Of a stretch of 49,905 nucleotides of DNA, positions 25,695 to 33,949 are shown piece after piece. Source of the DNA: CAZUQH01 sp964622465. GTDB taxonomy: Bacteria > CG03 > CAZUQH01. Below the pieces are notes generated by a model. It did not search any database and was not told where the DNA came from. It was given only the letters and a program-made list of their open reading frames with translations. The translations under genes and the position numbers were made by a program. The stretch is taken from positions 1-49,905 of the forward strand of contig CAZUQH010000002.1 in assembly GCA_964622465.1 (NCBI GenBank). The letters are read 5' to 3'. Within the stretch, counting starts at the first letter, position 1. Every line of letters begins with the position of its first letter.

Positions 25695-26195
25695 ATGATC
25701 TGCAGATGTAAAAACAGTGACTTTGAGGCTATTTACTTAATTATTAATGATGCCTCTCAGGCATATAAAAACGTTATCCCGGTGGACTGCTGGGAGGAAC
25801 CTTATATGTCCAGGGACGAGCTTCAGCATGAGATAGACAATGGTGTTGTATTCTGGGGGTATGAAGAAGATGGCGAACTTGTTGGCGTGATGGGTGTTCA
25901 AAATGTCAAAGATGTAACTCTCATCAGGCATGCTTATGTTCGCACTGAGAAACAAAATCAGGGTATAGGCGGGAAATTACTCATCAATCTTCTAAAGAAA
26001 ACGACCCGGCCGGTTTTGGTCGGCACGTGGGCCGATGCAGTCTGGGCAATTCGTTTTTATGAGAAGCATGGTTTTCGATTAGTTTCTCCGGAAGAGAAAG
26101 ATATACTATTGAGAAACTACTGGTCAGTTCCTGAGCGGCAGATAGAAACTTCAGTCGTACTTGTGGACAGGAAGTGGCTTGATACTTGTCAATGA
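25695..26195 (+). CDS. GNAT-family N-acetyltransferase
   Basis: 166 residues. GNAT fold with acetyl-CoA motif A in HAYVRTEKQNQGIGGKLLINLL (Q-x-x-G-x-G) and a later ADAVWAIRFYEKHGFRLVS motif B, typical of small-molecule acetyltransferases. The ATG at 25695 has no strong Shine-Dalgarno. It is 34 bases after the MFS gene and probably in the same transcript. An arginine-pathway role (acetylglutamate synthase activity) is conceivable because no argA or argJ is nearby, but this sequence looks like a generic GNAT, and I would not assign it. Confidence 0.85.
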   Translation: MICRCKNSDFEAIYLIINDASQAYKNVIPVDCWEEPYMSRDELQHEIDNGVVFWGYEEDGELVGVMGVQNVKDVTLIRHAYVRTEKQNQGIGGKLLINLLKKTTRPVLVGTWADAVWAIRFYEKHGFRLVSPEEKDILLRNYWSVPERQIETSVVLVDRKWLDTCQ

Positions 26196-26217
26196 AAGGC
26201 AGACGCCACCTGACAAC

Positions 26218-26364
26218 ATGGCAATAGTTTACAAGTATGCTGGGAAAATGTAAGATATACTTCAATCGTATGTCAAAATCAACCCGTCGACTGGCGGTTT
26301 AGGTTACGGTCCTCTCAAGGCCGAAGCACAGATAAAGAGAGCAAAAAAAGAAAGGCAGGATTAA
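26218..26364 (+). pseudogene. Possible small gene interrupted by an in-frame stop
   Basis: ATG 26218 opens MAIVYKYAGKM, followed by a TAA at 26251-26253. The same frame then continues for 36 coherent codons (NPSTGGLGYGPLKAEAQ, then a basic IKRAKKERQD tail) to TAA 26362-26364, one base before the next gene's start. The composition looks coding in both parts. It could be a small protein broken by a nonsense mutation, an assembly error, or chance. I do not recognise the family. Confidence 0.35.
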
Positions 26365-26365
26365 C

Positions 26366-27658
26366 TTGAAGATTAATATTAATAGTAGTAGATGGGTCCG
26401 ATTTGTAGTGGTTGCCGGACTATTGGTCGTTATGGCAATTCTAATAGTGATGGCGAACCCTGCGCGGTGGAACCATAATCATAAGAATAAGGTAGATGAT
26501 TCAGTAATTCTGTCAACAGGGACTATAGTTTCGGGTGACACGATTTTAACACACCTCGCTGCGCTTGGTCTTACTCCGGCAGAGAGAAGCAAAATAACCC
26601 AGCCACTTTCCAGAGTTTTCTCATTCAGGTATGTGATGCCAGGCGATACTTTTGAGCTAAGTCGCTCAACGGATGGCGTTGTTCTTGGTTTTAATTATTA
26701 TTCTTACCCGGATAAGGTCTATTCAGTCGTGCGTTCAAGTTCAAGTGAAGGAATAATGGTAGCATCTCAGCATGAAGTTCCTCTGGAAAAGGAAATAGTT
26801 GGTTTCCGCGGTACAATCAATAGTTCGCTTTACGGAACGGTAGTGGATGGCGGCCAGAGCGGTGAACTTGCGATGAAGATTGCAGATATACTCGCGTGGC
26901 AGGTTGATTTCCTCACCGAGCCGAGGCCCGGAGATGAAGTGCGCGTTGTCTGGGAGCGCTACCGCCGTAATGGAGAGTTTTTGTTTGATGGCAGGATTCT
27001 TACAGTTGAATATCGTGGCAAAGGAAACAGGTGCTTTGCCGTCTATTACGATGGCAACGAAAAGTATGCTGGTTATTATGACCTGCAAGGACAGTCTGTT
27101 CGCAAGGCATTCCTGAAAGCGCCGCTTTCATACAGACGCATAAGCTCCCACTTTTCCCACAGCCGTTTTCATCCTATCCTGAGATACTGGAGGCCGCACC
27201 TTGGTATTGATTACGCTGCACCTACGGGTACACCCGTGGAAGCTGTCGGGGACGGTAAAGTCATATTCGTTGGCCGGAACCATGACTATGGTAATCAGGT
27301 AAAAATCTGGCACAATTCTACGTACGTAACTTACTATGGTCACTTATCGAAATTTGCGCGCCAAATAAAAAAAGGTGTGTCCGTAAAGCAAGGTCAGGTA
27401 ATTGGTTATGTAGGTGCAACAGGTCTTGCTACAGGACCGCACCTTGATTTCCGTGTGAGTAAAAATGGTAAATTCGTGAATTTCCTGAAATTGAAAATCC
27501 CGCCAGCTAAATCGTTGCCAAAAGAACTGATGGAAGAATACATCTCATTGAGAATAGAGCGGCTTGCGGCACTTGGTGGATTGTGGAAGTACGGAGAGTC
27601 AGGCGTCGATACTATAGGAATAGTTAACGCACGTAGCAACAAAAAGAGTAAAAGTTGA
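26366..27658 (+). CDS. M23 (LytM-type) peptidoglycan endopeptidase, membrane-anchored
   Basis: 430 residues. A short cytoplasmic start, an N-terminal membrane anchor (~11-34), a Csd3/LysM-like N-terminal region (GDTILTHLAALGLTPAE; PGDTFELSRS; GTINSSLYGTVVDGGQSGELAMKIADILAWQVDF), then an M23 domain (~280-385): HLGIDYAAPTGTPVEAVGDG with the H-x(3)-D zinc ligands, YVTYYGHLSKF, and GATGLATGPHLDFRV. The HxH motif reads HLD, a variant in which the second ligand is aspartate. Members cut peptide cross-bridges in the cell wall during growth or envelope remodelling. The TTG start at 26366 follows AGGCAGGA at 26353-26360. Confidence 0.88.
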   Translation: MKININSSRWVRFVVVAGLLVVMAILIVMANPARWNHNHKNKVDDSVILSTGTIVSGDTILTHLAALGLTPAERSKITQPLSRVFSFRYVMPGDTFELSRSTDGVVLGFNYYSYPDKVYSVVRSSSSEGIMVASQHEVPLEKEIVGFRGTINSSLYGTVVDGGQSGELAMKIADILAWQVDFLTEPRPGDEVRVVWERYRRNGEFLFDGRILTVEYRGKGNRCFAVYYDGNEKYAGYYDLQGQSVRKAFLKAPLSYRRISSHFSHSRFHPILRYWRPHLGIDYAAPTGTPVEAVGDGKVIFVGRNHDYGNQVKIWHNSTYVTYYGHLSKFARQIKKGVSVKQGQVIGYVGATGLATGPHLDFRVSKNGKFVNFLKLKIPPAKSLPKELMEEYISLRIERLAALGGLWKYGESGVDTIGIVNARSNKKSKS

Positions 27659-27687
27659 CCCATCTGTCTGGCCAGGAGGAGTAAATT

Positions 27688-28464
27688 ATGGCTGAAACAA
27701 AGGAAGGGGAACAGTATCATATCCGGCTTAAGCGAGGCGACGTTGGGAAATACGTTTTGCTTACCGGTGACCCCGGGAGAGTGCCAAAAATCGCTTCATT
27801 CTTTGAGAATGCAAGGCATGTTGCGACGAACAGAGAATATACCACATACACGGGTGAAATAGATGGAATAAAGGTGTCAAGCACTTCTACCGGCATTGGT
27901 TGTCCTTCTGCTGCAATCTGTATGGAGGAACTTGCGCGGGTAGGCGCCGATACTTTCATACGTATAGGGACAGCGGGCTCACTACAGAAGCATGTGAAGG
28001 TCGGTGACCTTGTTATATTGACTGCCACAGTCCGGGAAGATGGAACATCACGGCAATACGTTCCGCTGAGCTACCCTGCGGTTGCTGATTTTGAAGTCAC
28101 CCTTGCACTTAAGCAGGCAGCAGAAAAACTCGGATACAGGTATCACATTGGTATCGGACACACAAAGGATGCATTCTACACCGAAGAGGCAGAGGGACTC
28201 CCTCTGGAGCGGGAGATTATGGAGGAGTGGGAGACATGGCGCAAAGCAAATGTACTGTGTACTTCGATGGAGTCATCAGCATTGTTCACGATTGGCTCCA
28301 TTCGCGGCTTGAAAATAGGTACGGTACTTGCCTGCATTGGTACCACCCGAAAAGGTAAGCTTGCTATAAATACCGGGACAGGCGCAGTGATTGAAAAAGC
28401 AGCGAAGGTAGGAGTAGAGGCAGTCAGGATACTAAAAAGAGGCCCGGGACAGTTGGGACGGTAA
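27688..28464 (+). CDS. udp: Uridine phosphorylase (PNP/UDP family)
   Basis: Phosphorolyses uridine (or a related nucleoside) to base and ribose-1-phosphate, complementing punA/deoB at the left of the window. 258 residues. YVLLTGDPGRVPKIASFF, TSTGIGCPSAAICMEELARVGADTFIRIGTAGSL and the ribose-binding MESSALFTIGS match the Udp family. An excellent ribosome-binding site (AGGAGGAG) precedes ATG 27688. It is 29 bases from the M23 gene, but the strong ribosome-binding site and the long intergenic region downstream make it the likely last gene of its unit. A DeoD-like specificity is possible. Confidence 0.9.
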   Translation: MAETKEGEQYHIRLKRGDVGKYVLLTGDPGRVPKIASFFENARHVATNREYTTYTGEIDGIKVSSTSTGIGCPSAAICMEELARVGADTFIRIGTAGSLQKHVKVGDLVILTATVREDGTSRQYVPLSYPAVADFEVTLALKQAAEKLGYRYHIGIGHTKDAFYTEEAEGLPLEREIMEEWETWRKANVLCTSMESSALFTIGSIRGLKIGTVLACIGTTRKGKLAINTGTGAVIEKAAKVGVEAVRILKRGPGQLGR

Positions 28465-28474
28465 TGGACGAGGT

Positions 28475-28487
28475 GCTCACCGTGAGC
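28475..28487. other. Hairpin after udp
   Basis: GCTCAC-C-GTGAGC, a perfect 6-base inverted repeat 10 bases after the udp stop, but without a T-run. It may contribute to transcript end formation; weak evidence. Confidence 0.25.
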
Positions 28488-28528
28488 GGGATTTGCCTTC
28501 TAGGTTCAGATAAATGGTCCACACTAAA

Positions 28529-28704
28529 AGGTCGCCTGCCTGGCGTCCCACACGCGGACACGCTCGTGGCAATACTTTATGTTAGGTTTAGATTATTTTA
28601 ATGCCTCGCTATAGATTTTTTGGCATAATGAAAAATTTACTACATTAAATACCATAAGCCAAAAAATCAATGTCCGCTTAGCGGGAACGCCGGCGCGGCG
28701 ACCT
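28529..28704. repeat. Long nested inverted-repeat element (MITE-like or structured RNA)
   Basis: Terminal AGGTCGCC at 28529-28536 pairs with GGCGACCT at 28697-28704. The wider arms (28529-28560 and 28671-28704) are imperfect complements ending in GCGGACA/TGTCCGC. Inside, GATTTTTTGGC (28614-28624) pairs exactly with GCCAAAAAATC (28658-28668), and TAATG pairs with CATTA in the loop. No open reading frame of note. The shape suits a small nonautonomous transposable element or a long folded transcript. No certain target duplication was found. Confidence 0.55.
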
Positions 28705-28744
28705 ATCTAAATGTGTTACCTATATACTGAACCTATACATTTGC

Positions 28745-28773
28745 TTGACATGTCCTGGTGAAAATATTATATT
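28745..28773 (+). promoter_or_regulatory. Promoter P1 for the rplU-obgE operon
   Basis: Perfect TTGACA at 28745-28750 and TATATT at 28768-28773 with a 17-base spacer. The transcription start would fall around 28780, immediately before the 18-base palindrome. Confidence 0.6.
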
Positions 28774-28782
28774 TGACAAGCA

Positions 28783-28800
28783 ATAGTAAAATTTTACTAT
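28783..28800. promoter_or_regulatory. 18-base perfect palindrome, operator-like
   Basis: ATAGTAAAATTTTACTAT is fully self-complementary and begins about 10 bases after the P1 -10 box, at or just after the expected start of transcription. It fits a dimeric repressor site better than a terminator, as there is no loop and it is AT-rich. Confidence 0.5.
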
Positions 28801-28836
28801 TTGGCACGGGATATATACGCGAAATATACATTTTGC

Positions 28837-28865
28837 TTGACAATCTTGCCGATTCTGGCTAATAA
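28837..28865 (+). promoter_or_regulatory. Promoter P2 for the rplU-obgE operon
   Basis: TTGACA at 28837-28842 and TAATAA at 28860-28865 with a 17-base spacer. Both P1 and P2 -35 boxes sit in the same TTTGCTTGACA or TTGCTTGACA context, suggesting duplication or shared control. The start of transcription would be near 28872, 40 bases before rplU. Confidence 0.6.
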
Positions 28866-28911
28866 TATCACACCTAAGCCGAGTGGGAAGCTGGAATTAA
28901 TTGGAGGGAAA

Positions 28912-29229
28912 ATGAAATATGCAGTGGTGCAGTATGGCAGTAGTCAGTATAAAATACAGGATGGAGACGTGATAAAAATTGAAGACAGAGATTTAACATC
29001 CGACACCAACAAATTTACCCTGGATAAAGTATTGATGATATCAGATGATAGTGGCGTCCAAGTCGGCCATCCTTATTTGGAAGGTGCACGTGCCGAGCTG
29101 GAAATTATAGGCGAGAAAGCAGGCCCAAAAATTTCCGTTTTCAAGAAGAAAAAACGCAAAGGTTATCGTAAGAAAACAGGTTATCGCGCTAAGTATACCG
29201 TTGCAAAAGTACTCAATATTTCTAGTTGA
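28912..29229 (+). CDS. rplU: Ribosomal protein bL21
   Basis: 105 residues, the standard bL21 length. MKYAVVQYGSSQYKIQDGDVI and the C-terminal basic signature KKRKGYRKKTGYRAKYTVAKV are clear. ATG 28912 is set by TTGGAGGG at 28901-28908; a longer frame beginning at 28801 would cover the promoter and is rejected. bL21 binds 23S rRNA in the large subunit. In most bacteria rplU is followed by rpmA (bL27) before obgE, but here obgE begins 6 bases after the stop. Confidence 0.96.
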   Translation: MKYAVVQYGSSQYKIQDGDVIKIEDRDLTSDTNKFTLDKVLMISDDSGVQVGHPYLEGARAELEIIGEKAGPKISVFKKKKRKGYRKKTGYRAKYTVAKVLNISS

Positions 29230-29235
29230 TAGGAC

Positions 29236-30213
29236 GTGTTGATAGATGAAGTTACAGTTCATGTCCGGGCAGGTGACGGTGGAAACGGATGTGCGAGTTT
29301 TAGATATAACAAACATCTTTCACGCCGTAAACCAGAAGGCGGTAATGGCGGTAATGGCGGAGATGTAGCGTTTTGTGCATCGCATAGCATCCGTACCCTC
29401 AAAGATATTTCATTGCATCCACATATAGTGGCGCAGCGCGGTACCAACGGCGGTGGAAATTCAAAACGCGGGAAAGATGCTCCAGCAAAGGTGGTAGACG
29501 TTCCTGTAGGAACGATAATCTGGCGCGACGAGAAAATGCTCGCTGACTTTACCCAGGATAATGAAAAAGTTATTGTTGCGCATGGTGGAAGAGGTGGTAG
29601 AGGAAATGGTTCCTTGCCGCGTTCTTACCCCGGATTCCCACGGGTATTTGAAGAAGGCGAGAAATGCGAGGAAGTCAGTCTCCGTCTTGAACTGCGGCTA
29701 CTTGCTGACGTGGGAATTGTAGGATATCCGAATGCAGGCAAAAGTTCTCTCATTGCGTGTCTTACCAGGGCAAGACCAAAGATTGCTGACTACCCGTTTA
29801 CGACAGTTGAGCCAAATCTTGGAGCGATAAGATACGATGAGCAAGACGTTATTGTTGCTGACCTTCCGGGGCTTATAAAAGACGCGCATCTCGGCAAAGG
29901 TCTCGGTATCAGATTCTTGAAGCACATTCAGCGGACGCGTCTTTTACTTCACGTAGTGGACATAACTGGTTATGAGGGTCGTCCGGCAGTAGAGAATATC
30001 AATTCGCTGAACGAAGAATTGAAATCGTACAGCAAAGAGTTAGCAACTCGTCCACAGTTGCTGGTCGCAAATAAAATGGATCTGCCAGGTACTAAACAAC
30101 TTTTGGACACCATAACAGGAGCTAACTTTCATGCGACCGGAGTATCCTGTGTTACTGGTACTGGTATAGAAGAACTTAAAGAAAAAATCTACGAAGCATT
30201 GAAAGATTTATGA
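29236..30213 (+). CDS. obgE: Obg/CgtA GTPase
   Basis: GTPase associated with 50S subunit maturation and stress control. 325 residues. The glycine-rich Obg fold is seen at the start (HVRAGDGGNGCASFRY; PEGGNGGNGGDVAF). The G domain has GYPNAGKSS (G1), FTT (G2), DLPG (G3) and NKMD (G4), with PNLGAIRYDEQDVIVADLPG. It ends without the optional OCT domain, like the shorter Obg proteins. The GTG start at 29236 gives MLIDEVTVHV; TTG 29239 is possible. It overlaps proB by 4 bases. Confidence 0.95.
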   Translation: MLIDEVTVHVRAGDGGNGCASFRYNKHLSRRKPEGGNGGNGGDVAFCASHSIRTLKDISLHPHIVAQRGTNGGGNSKRGKDAPAKVVDVPVGTIIWRDEKMLADFTQDNEKVIVAHGGRGGRGNGSLPRSYPGFPRVFEEGEKCEEVSLRLELRLLADVGIVGYPNAGKSSLIACLTRARPKIADYPFTTVEPNLGAIRYDEQDVIVADLPGLIKDAHLGKGLGIRFLKHIQRTRLLLHVVDITGYEGRPAVENINSLNEELKSYSKELATRPQLLVANKMDLPGTKQLLDTITGANFHATGVSCVTGTGIEELKEKIYEALKDL

Positions 30214-31346
30214 GCCAGGATATACAAAAGATGAAAAAGAAATTGGTGGTGATAAAGGTTGGAACGAGAGTTCTGACTAATTCCAGTGGCTCTCTTGATT
30301 CAGGCCGGGTATCCCGCCTTTCTGATGAAGTTGCGGAACTAGTGAGCCACAACTGGCAGGCGGTAATCGTAAGTTCTGGAGCAATTGGAGCAGGCCGCGG
30401 CAGAATGAAACGAGGTGCGCCGACCCGGCTGACTGACAAACAGGCCTTAGCAAGTATTGGGCAAGGACTTTTGATGCATGCCTATTCTCTGGGTTTTGAA
30501 AAGCATAACCTGACAGTAGCACAGCTCCTGCTTACAGGCGATGACCTTGCTGACCGCAAGCGTTATATTAATGCACGAAATGCTCTGCTTACTTTGATAA
30601 AATGGGATGTTATCCCGGTAATAAACGAAAATGATACTATTGCAGTAGATGAAATCAAGGTCGGTGATAACGACCGTCTCTCTGCGTTGGTTGCTGGTAA
30701 GATAGGCGCCGATTTACTTGTGATGCTTACGGATGTCGACGGGTTGTATATCAAAGAGCCAGACGGTCGAAAGCGGCTTGTGGAACGGGTTGAAACAATA
30801 GATAAAGAACTCCTGCGGCATGCCCGGTCAGAAGGTTCATCGTTTGGAACGGGTGGTATGGTTACCAAATTGGAGGCGGCTTCTATTGCATTGGCTGCTG
30901 GATGCGAGGTAGTAATAGCAAATGGCAGGCGCCGTGGGAATCTAACAGGCCTCGCTTCCGGGAAATATCCAGGGACGCGGTTTACGCCATCCCCAAAACG
31001 CCCCCATGCGCTGAAACAGTGGCTCGCATTTAGCGCAAGGCCAGAGGGGTCTATCGTAGTGGATGATGGCTGCATCAGGGCGATTATTGACAGAAAGAAA
31101 AGCGTGCTTGCGAGTGGCATCACGGAAGTGCGTGGTCCATTCTCTCAAGGAACAGTAATCAGTGTTTCTGACAGGAACGGACATGAAATTGCAAGGGGAC
31201 GCACGAATTATTCTTCCAGTGAGATTTCTAAAATCAAGGGTTTGAAAAGTGGCCAGATAATGAGTTATCTTGGACGTCCAGGAGGACCCGAAGTTATTCA
31301 TTGCGACCGCCTTGCCATTATCCCTGCACATGCGAAGGAGAGATAG
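30210..31346 (+). CDS. proB: Glutamate 5-kinase with PUA domain
   Basis: Catalyses the first step of proline synthesis, ATP-dependent phosphorylation of glutamate. 378 residues. The kinase part has LVVIKVGTRVLTN, AVIVSSGAIGAGRGRM, NENDTIAVDEIKVGDNDRLSA and SFGTGGMVTKLEAA, followed by a C-terminal PUA domain (~280-375) as in long ProB enzymes. The ATG at 30210 overlaps the obgE stop. proA, the usual partner, is not in this window. obgE-proB adjacency is found in several bacterial groups. Confidence 0.95.
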   Translation: MSQDIQKMKKKLVVIKVGTRVLTNSSGSLDSGRVSRLSDEVAELVSHNWQAVIVSSGAIGAGRGRMKRGAPTRLTDKQALASIGQGLLMHAYSLGFEKHNLTVAQLLLTGDDLADRKRYINARNALLTLIKWDVIPVINENDTIAVDEIKVGDNDRLSALVAGKIGADLLVMLTDVDGLYIKEPDGRKRLVERVETIDKELLRHARSEGSSFGTGGMVTKLEAASIALAAGCEVVIANGRRRGNLTGLASGKYPGTRFTPSPKRPHALKQWLAFSARPEGSIVVDDGCIRAIIDRKKSVLASGITEVRGPFSQGTVISVSDRNGHEIARGRTNYSSSEISKIKGLKSGQIMSYLGRPGGPEVIHCDRLAIIPAHAKER

Positions 31347-33083
31347 GTGAGAACCATTGATGCTGCAAAGATAAAGGAAATAGTAGAATACTCCACGTTA
31401 TATTTTAAGCAAAAGGAATCACTCGTAAATAATCTTAACGTATTTCCTGTACCGGACGGAGACACAGGTTCCAATATGTTGCTTACAATGAAGTCAGTCA
31501 GAAATGACCTGATGCGGCTCCCTTCGCCCCCTATGTCCGAAGTTGCAGAAGTTGTTGCGCAGAGTTCTCTTATGGGCGCGCGAGGCAATTCCGGAGTCCT
31601 GCTTTCCCAATTCCTAAGTGGTTTCTCAAAAGTCGCTGGAAACCACACCCAATTGGATTCAGAAACAATTGCAGTTGCAATGCAAGCAGGCGTGGAAGAA
31701 GCTTATAACGGGCTCGCAAATCCTGTTGAAGGCACGATTCTTACTGTTATGAAAGAAATTGCAATAGCTGCGAAGGAACATGCTTCGGATACAAAGGAAT
31801 TAGAAAAGCTATTTGAATTATTGCTGACTGCAGGGCGTCAGGCACTTGACAGAACACCGGAGCAACTGCCGGTGCTAAAAGACGCAGGCGTGGTAGATGC
31901 TGGCGGCTGTGGGTTCCTTTACTTAATTGAGGCGGTGTTGCGGTATTTACATGGTATAGGTCTATATCAGCCAAGTCCTCTGGATGATGCCTATGGGAAA
32001 TCGATTGAGCGCTGGCGCAGTAATGTCCAGGAATCAGTCCGTTTTGGAATTGCGCGAGCGGGTCACGCTTTCTCTGGAGATAGCTTAAAACGCGCTGGCA
32101 AGCGTCTATTCCGGCGGCTGCAACTCATTGAAACGGTGGCACGTGCGTGGAGCAGGAAATCCGAATATCAATACTGCCTTGAGTTTTTCATAACAGGAGA
32201 AAAAATTAATCTTGAGGAATTGCGCAAGGCGTTTGCTGGGCTCGGTGGGTCCACAATAGTCGCTGGTAATCCACAGCTCGCAAAAGTCCATATACATACC
32301 AACCGCCGTGATGAAGTGCTTTCGGAGGCGGCTCGTTGGGGAAGACCGACACAAATCAAAGTAGATGATATGTCAGCTATGCAGAAAGAATTTATAAGTC
32401 ATGCCGAGGCGCCTGACGCTGAAGCATCTTCTGCAGTCGTGGTTGCATGTACTGGCAGTGGAATGGCGGAAATATTTAAATCACTTGGCGCTTCGTCAGT
32501 GATAGAGAAACGCAAGACCATAAATCCAAGCGTTAAAGAGTTCTGCGCTAGAGCAAGCGATTGTCAGGCAGAGGTCGTTTTCTTGCTTCCAAATAATAAA
32601 AATGCAATCCTTGCTGCTGAGCATGCAGCGATGGCAATGCCCGGGCGGCTTGTTGTTATCCCGACAAAGAGTATGGTGGAGGGTATTTCGGCGCTCCTGA
32701 GTTATATTCCCGGACAGCCGTGGATGGATAACAAGGATAATATGTTAGAAGCGCTGAAACGCGTGCACACCTGCGATGTTACCCGCGCTGCGCGTCCTAC
32801 CGCGTTTGCTGGTCACAAAGTTAGAAAAGGTGAAGTCATTGGTATTGCAAATCATCAGATAGTCGCATCCGGGATTGACCCAAACGTGGTTACTCAGGAA
32901 GTACTAAAGACGTTGAATGGCCAGGCATCACCACAGATTGTATCAATATACTATGGACATGGGATTAGCCAGGAAAAAGCAGAAGAACTAAAAGATGTGC
33001 TCAAAGGTTTGCTTCCGCAGGCAGATATTCAGATTTATAGTGGAGGCCAGAAGCACCATTACTATTTACTGGGGGTTGAATGA
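31347..33083 (+). CDS. fakA: Fatty acid kinase catalytic subunit-like protein (FakA/YloV, DAK2 domain)
   Basis: 578 residues. The N-terminal DhaL/DAK2 ATP-binding domain is recognised by NVFPVPDGDTGSNMLLTM (metal-binding aspartates), GARGNSGVLLSQFLSGF and DAGVVDAGGCGFLYLIEAVL. A middle domain and a C-terminal part (YYGHGISQEKAEELKDVL...QIYSGGQKHHYYLLGVE) follow the FakA pattern. FakA phosphorylates fatty acids presented by a DegV/FakB protein, giving acyl-phosphate. GTG 31347 follows GGAGAG. The fakB-like gene overlaps its end by 4 bases and plsY follows, strongly supporting this role over dihydroxyacetone kinase. Confidence 0.88.
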   Translation: MRTIDAAKIKEIVEYSTLYFKQKESLVNNLNVFPVPDGDTGSNMLLTMKSVRNDLMRLPSPPMSEVAEVVAQSSLMGARGNSGVLLSQFLSGFSKVAGNHTQLDSETIAVAMQAGVEEAYNGLANPVEGTILTVMKEIAIAAKEHASDTKELEKLFELLLTAGRQALDRTPEQLPVLKDAGVVDAGGCGFLYLIEAVLRYLHGIGLYQPSPLDDAYGKSIERWRSNVQESVRFGIARAGHAFSGDSLKRAGKRLFRRLQLIETVARAWSRKSEYQYCLEFFITGEKINLEELRKAFAGLGGSTIVAGNPQLAKVHIHTNRRDEVLSEAARWGRPTQIKVDDMSAMQKEFISHAEAPDAEASSAVVVACTGSGMAEIFKSLGASSVIEKRKTINPSVKEFCARASDCQAEVVFLLPNNKNAILAAEHAAMAMPGRLVVIPTKSMVEGISALLSYIPGQPWMDNKDNMLEALKRVHTCDVTRAARPTAFAGHKVRKGEVIGIANHQIVASGIDPNVVTQEVLKTLNGQASPQIVSIYYGHGISQEKAEELKDVLKGLLPQADIQIYSGGQKHHYYLLGVE

Positions 33084-33949
33084 TGAATGAGACGAAGAGA
33101 GTGGTTGTCGTAGATGATGCTAGCAATATCCCGCAAGAGTTGGTAGAAAAGCTCGGAATAAAAATAATCCATCATCCATTTTGTCTGGATGACGTGGAAA
33201 TCGACCAGAGCAAGATGACTACAGACGAATTTATGAGTCGCGTACGTGCAGGAGCGATGCCAAAGACAATCCTGATAAACCTGGCAACTTTTGAGAATTT
33301 CTACAGGTCGCTTGCCGATGAAGGATATACGGAAATTCTTTCAGTACACCTGCCAAAAGCAATGAGCAGTACGATTGACATGGCCAGAAAAGCTGCGGAG
33401 AACGTTAAGGATAAGATAACCGTCCGTGTCGTGGAGTCGCTCGCTACTTTGTCTGAAGAGGGCCTGCTCGCTTGTGCAGCTGCGCGCTTGCTGCGAGAAG
33501 GAATGCCTCTTGAAGAGGCGGCACAGCAAGTTGAAAAACTGCGGAATGACATTCACATTTTGTTGGTTGTAGGTGACCTAAAATATTTGGCAAAGTGGGG
33601 TAGGATTGGAAAAGCAAAAGCACTTATGGGGAGCATGTTGAGAATTACACCCATCCTGAGTTATGATGATACAGGAGGTATAATACCTGCTGGCAGAGCA
33701 CGCAGTGACGCGCAGGCAATAGAGATTATTTCCGGCGAAATTCAGAGTGCTCAAGGCGAGGGCTCAGACGGAACAGGGCTTACCGTTTTTATTGTTTATA
33801 CTGACAGACCAGAATCAGCAACCCGCCTGAAAGACAAACTCACAAGTACTTACCCGAAAGCAAGCGTCTATCTATGGCAGACGCATCCATTAGTAAGCGT
33901 TTATCTCGCTCCTGGCGGCTGGGTTGTCGGCTGGTTAAACTGGAGGTAG
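33080..33949 (+). CDS. fakB: DegV-family fatty-acid-binding protein (FakB-like)
   Basis: 289 residues. The DegV fold is seen in VVVVDDASNIPQELVEKLGIKIIHHPF, TILINLATFENFYRSLADEGYTEILSVHLP and DLKYLAKWGRIGKAKALMGSMLRITPILSYDD. DegV/FakB proteins hold a fatty acid for phosphorylation by FakA and pass acyl-phosphate to PlsY. The N-terminal loop has an aspartate-rich start in place of the common DSTSDL, reading VDDASNI. The ATG at 33080 overlaps fakA; the next ATG (33083) is equally possible. Placed directly before plsY. Confidence 0.88.
   Translation: MMNETKRVVVVDDASNIPQELVEKLGIKIIHHPFCLDDVEIDQSKMTTDEFMSRVRAGAMPKTILINLATFENFYRSLADEGYTEILSVHLPKAMSSTIDMARKAAENVKDKITVRVVESLATLSEEGLLACAAARLLREGMPLEEAAQQVEKLRNDIHILLVVGDLKYLAKWGRIGKAKALMGSMLRITPILSYDDTGGIIPAGRARSDAQAIEIISGEIQSAQGEGSDGTGLTVFIVYTDRPESATRLKDKLTSTYPKASVYLWQTHPLVSVYLAPGGWVVGWLNWR

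Noticed and set aside
28801..28911. A longer rplU beginning at 28801
   Set aside because: It would add 37 residues absent from the family and cover promoter P2. ATG 28912 has a strong ribosome-binding site.
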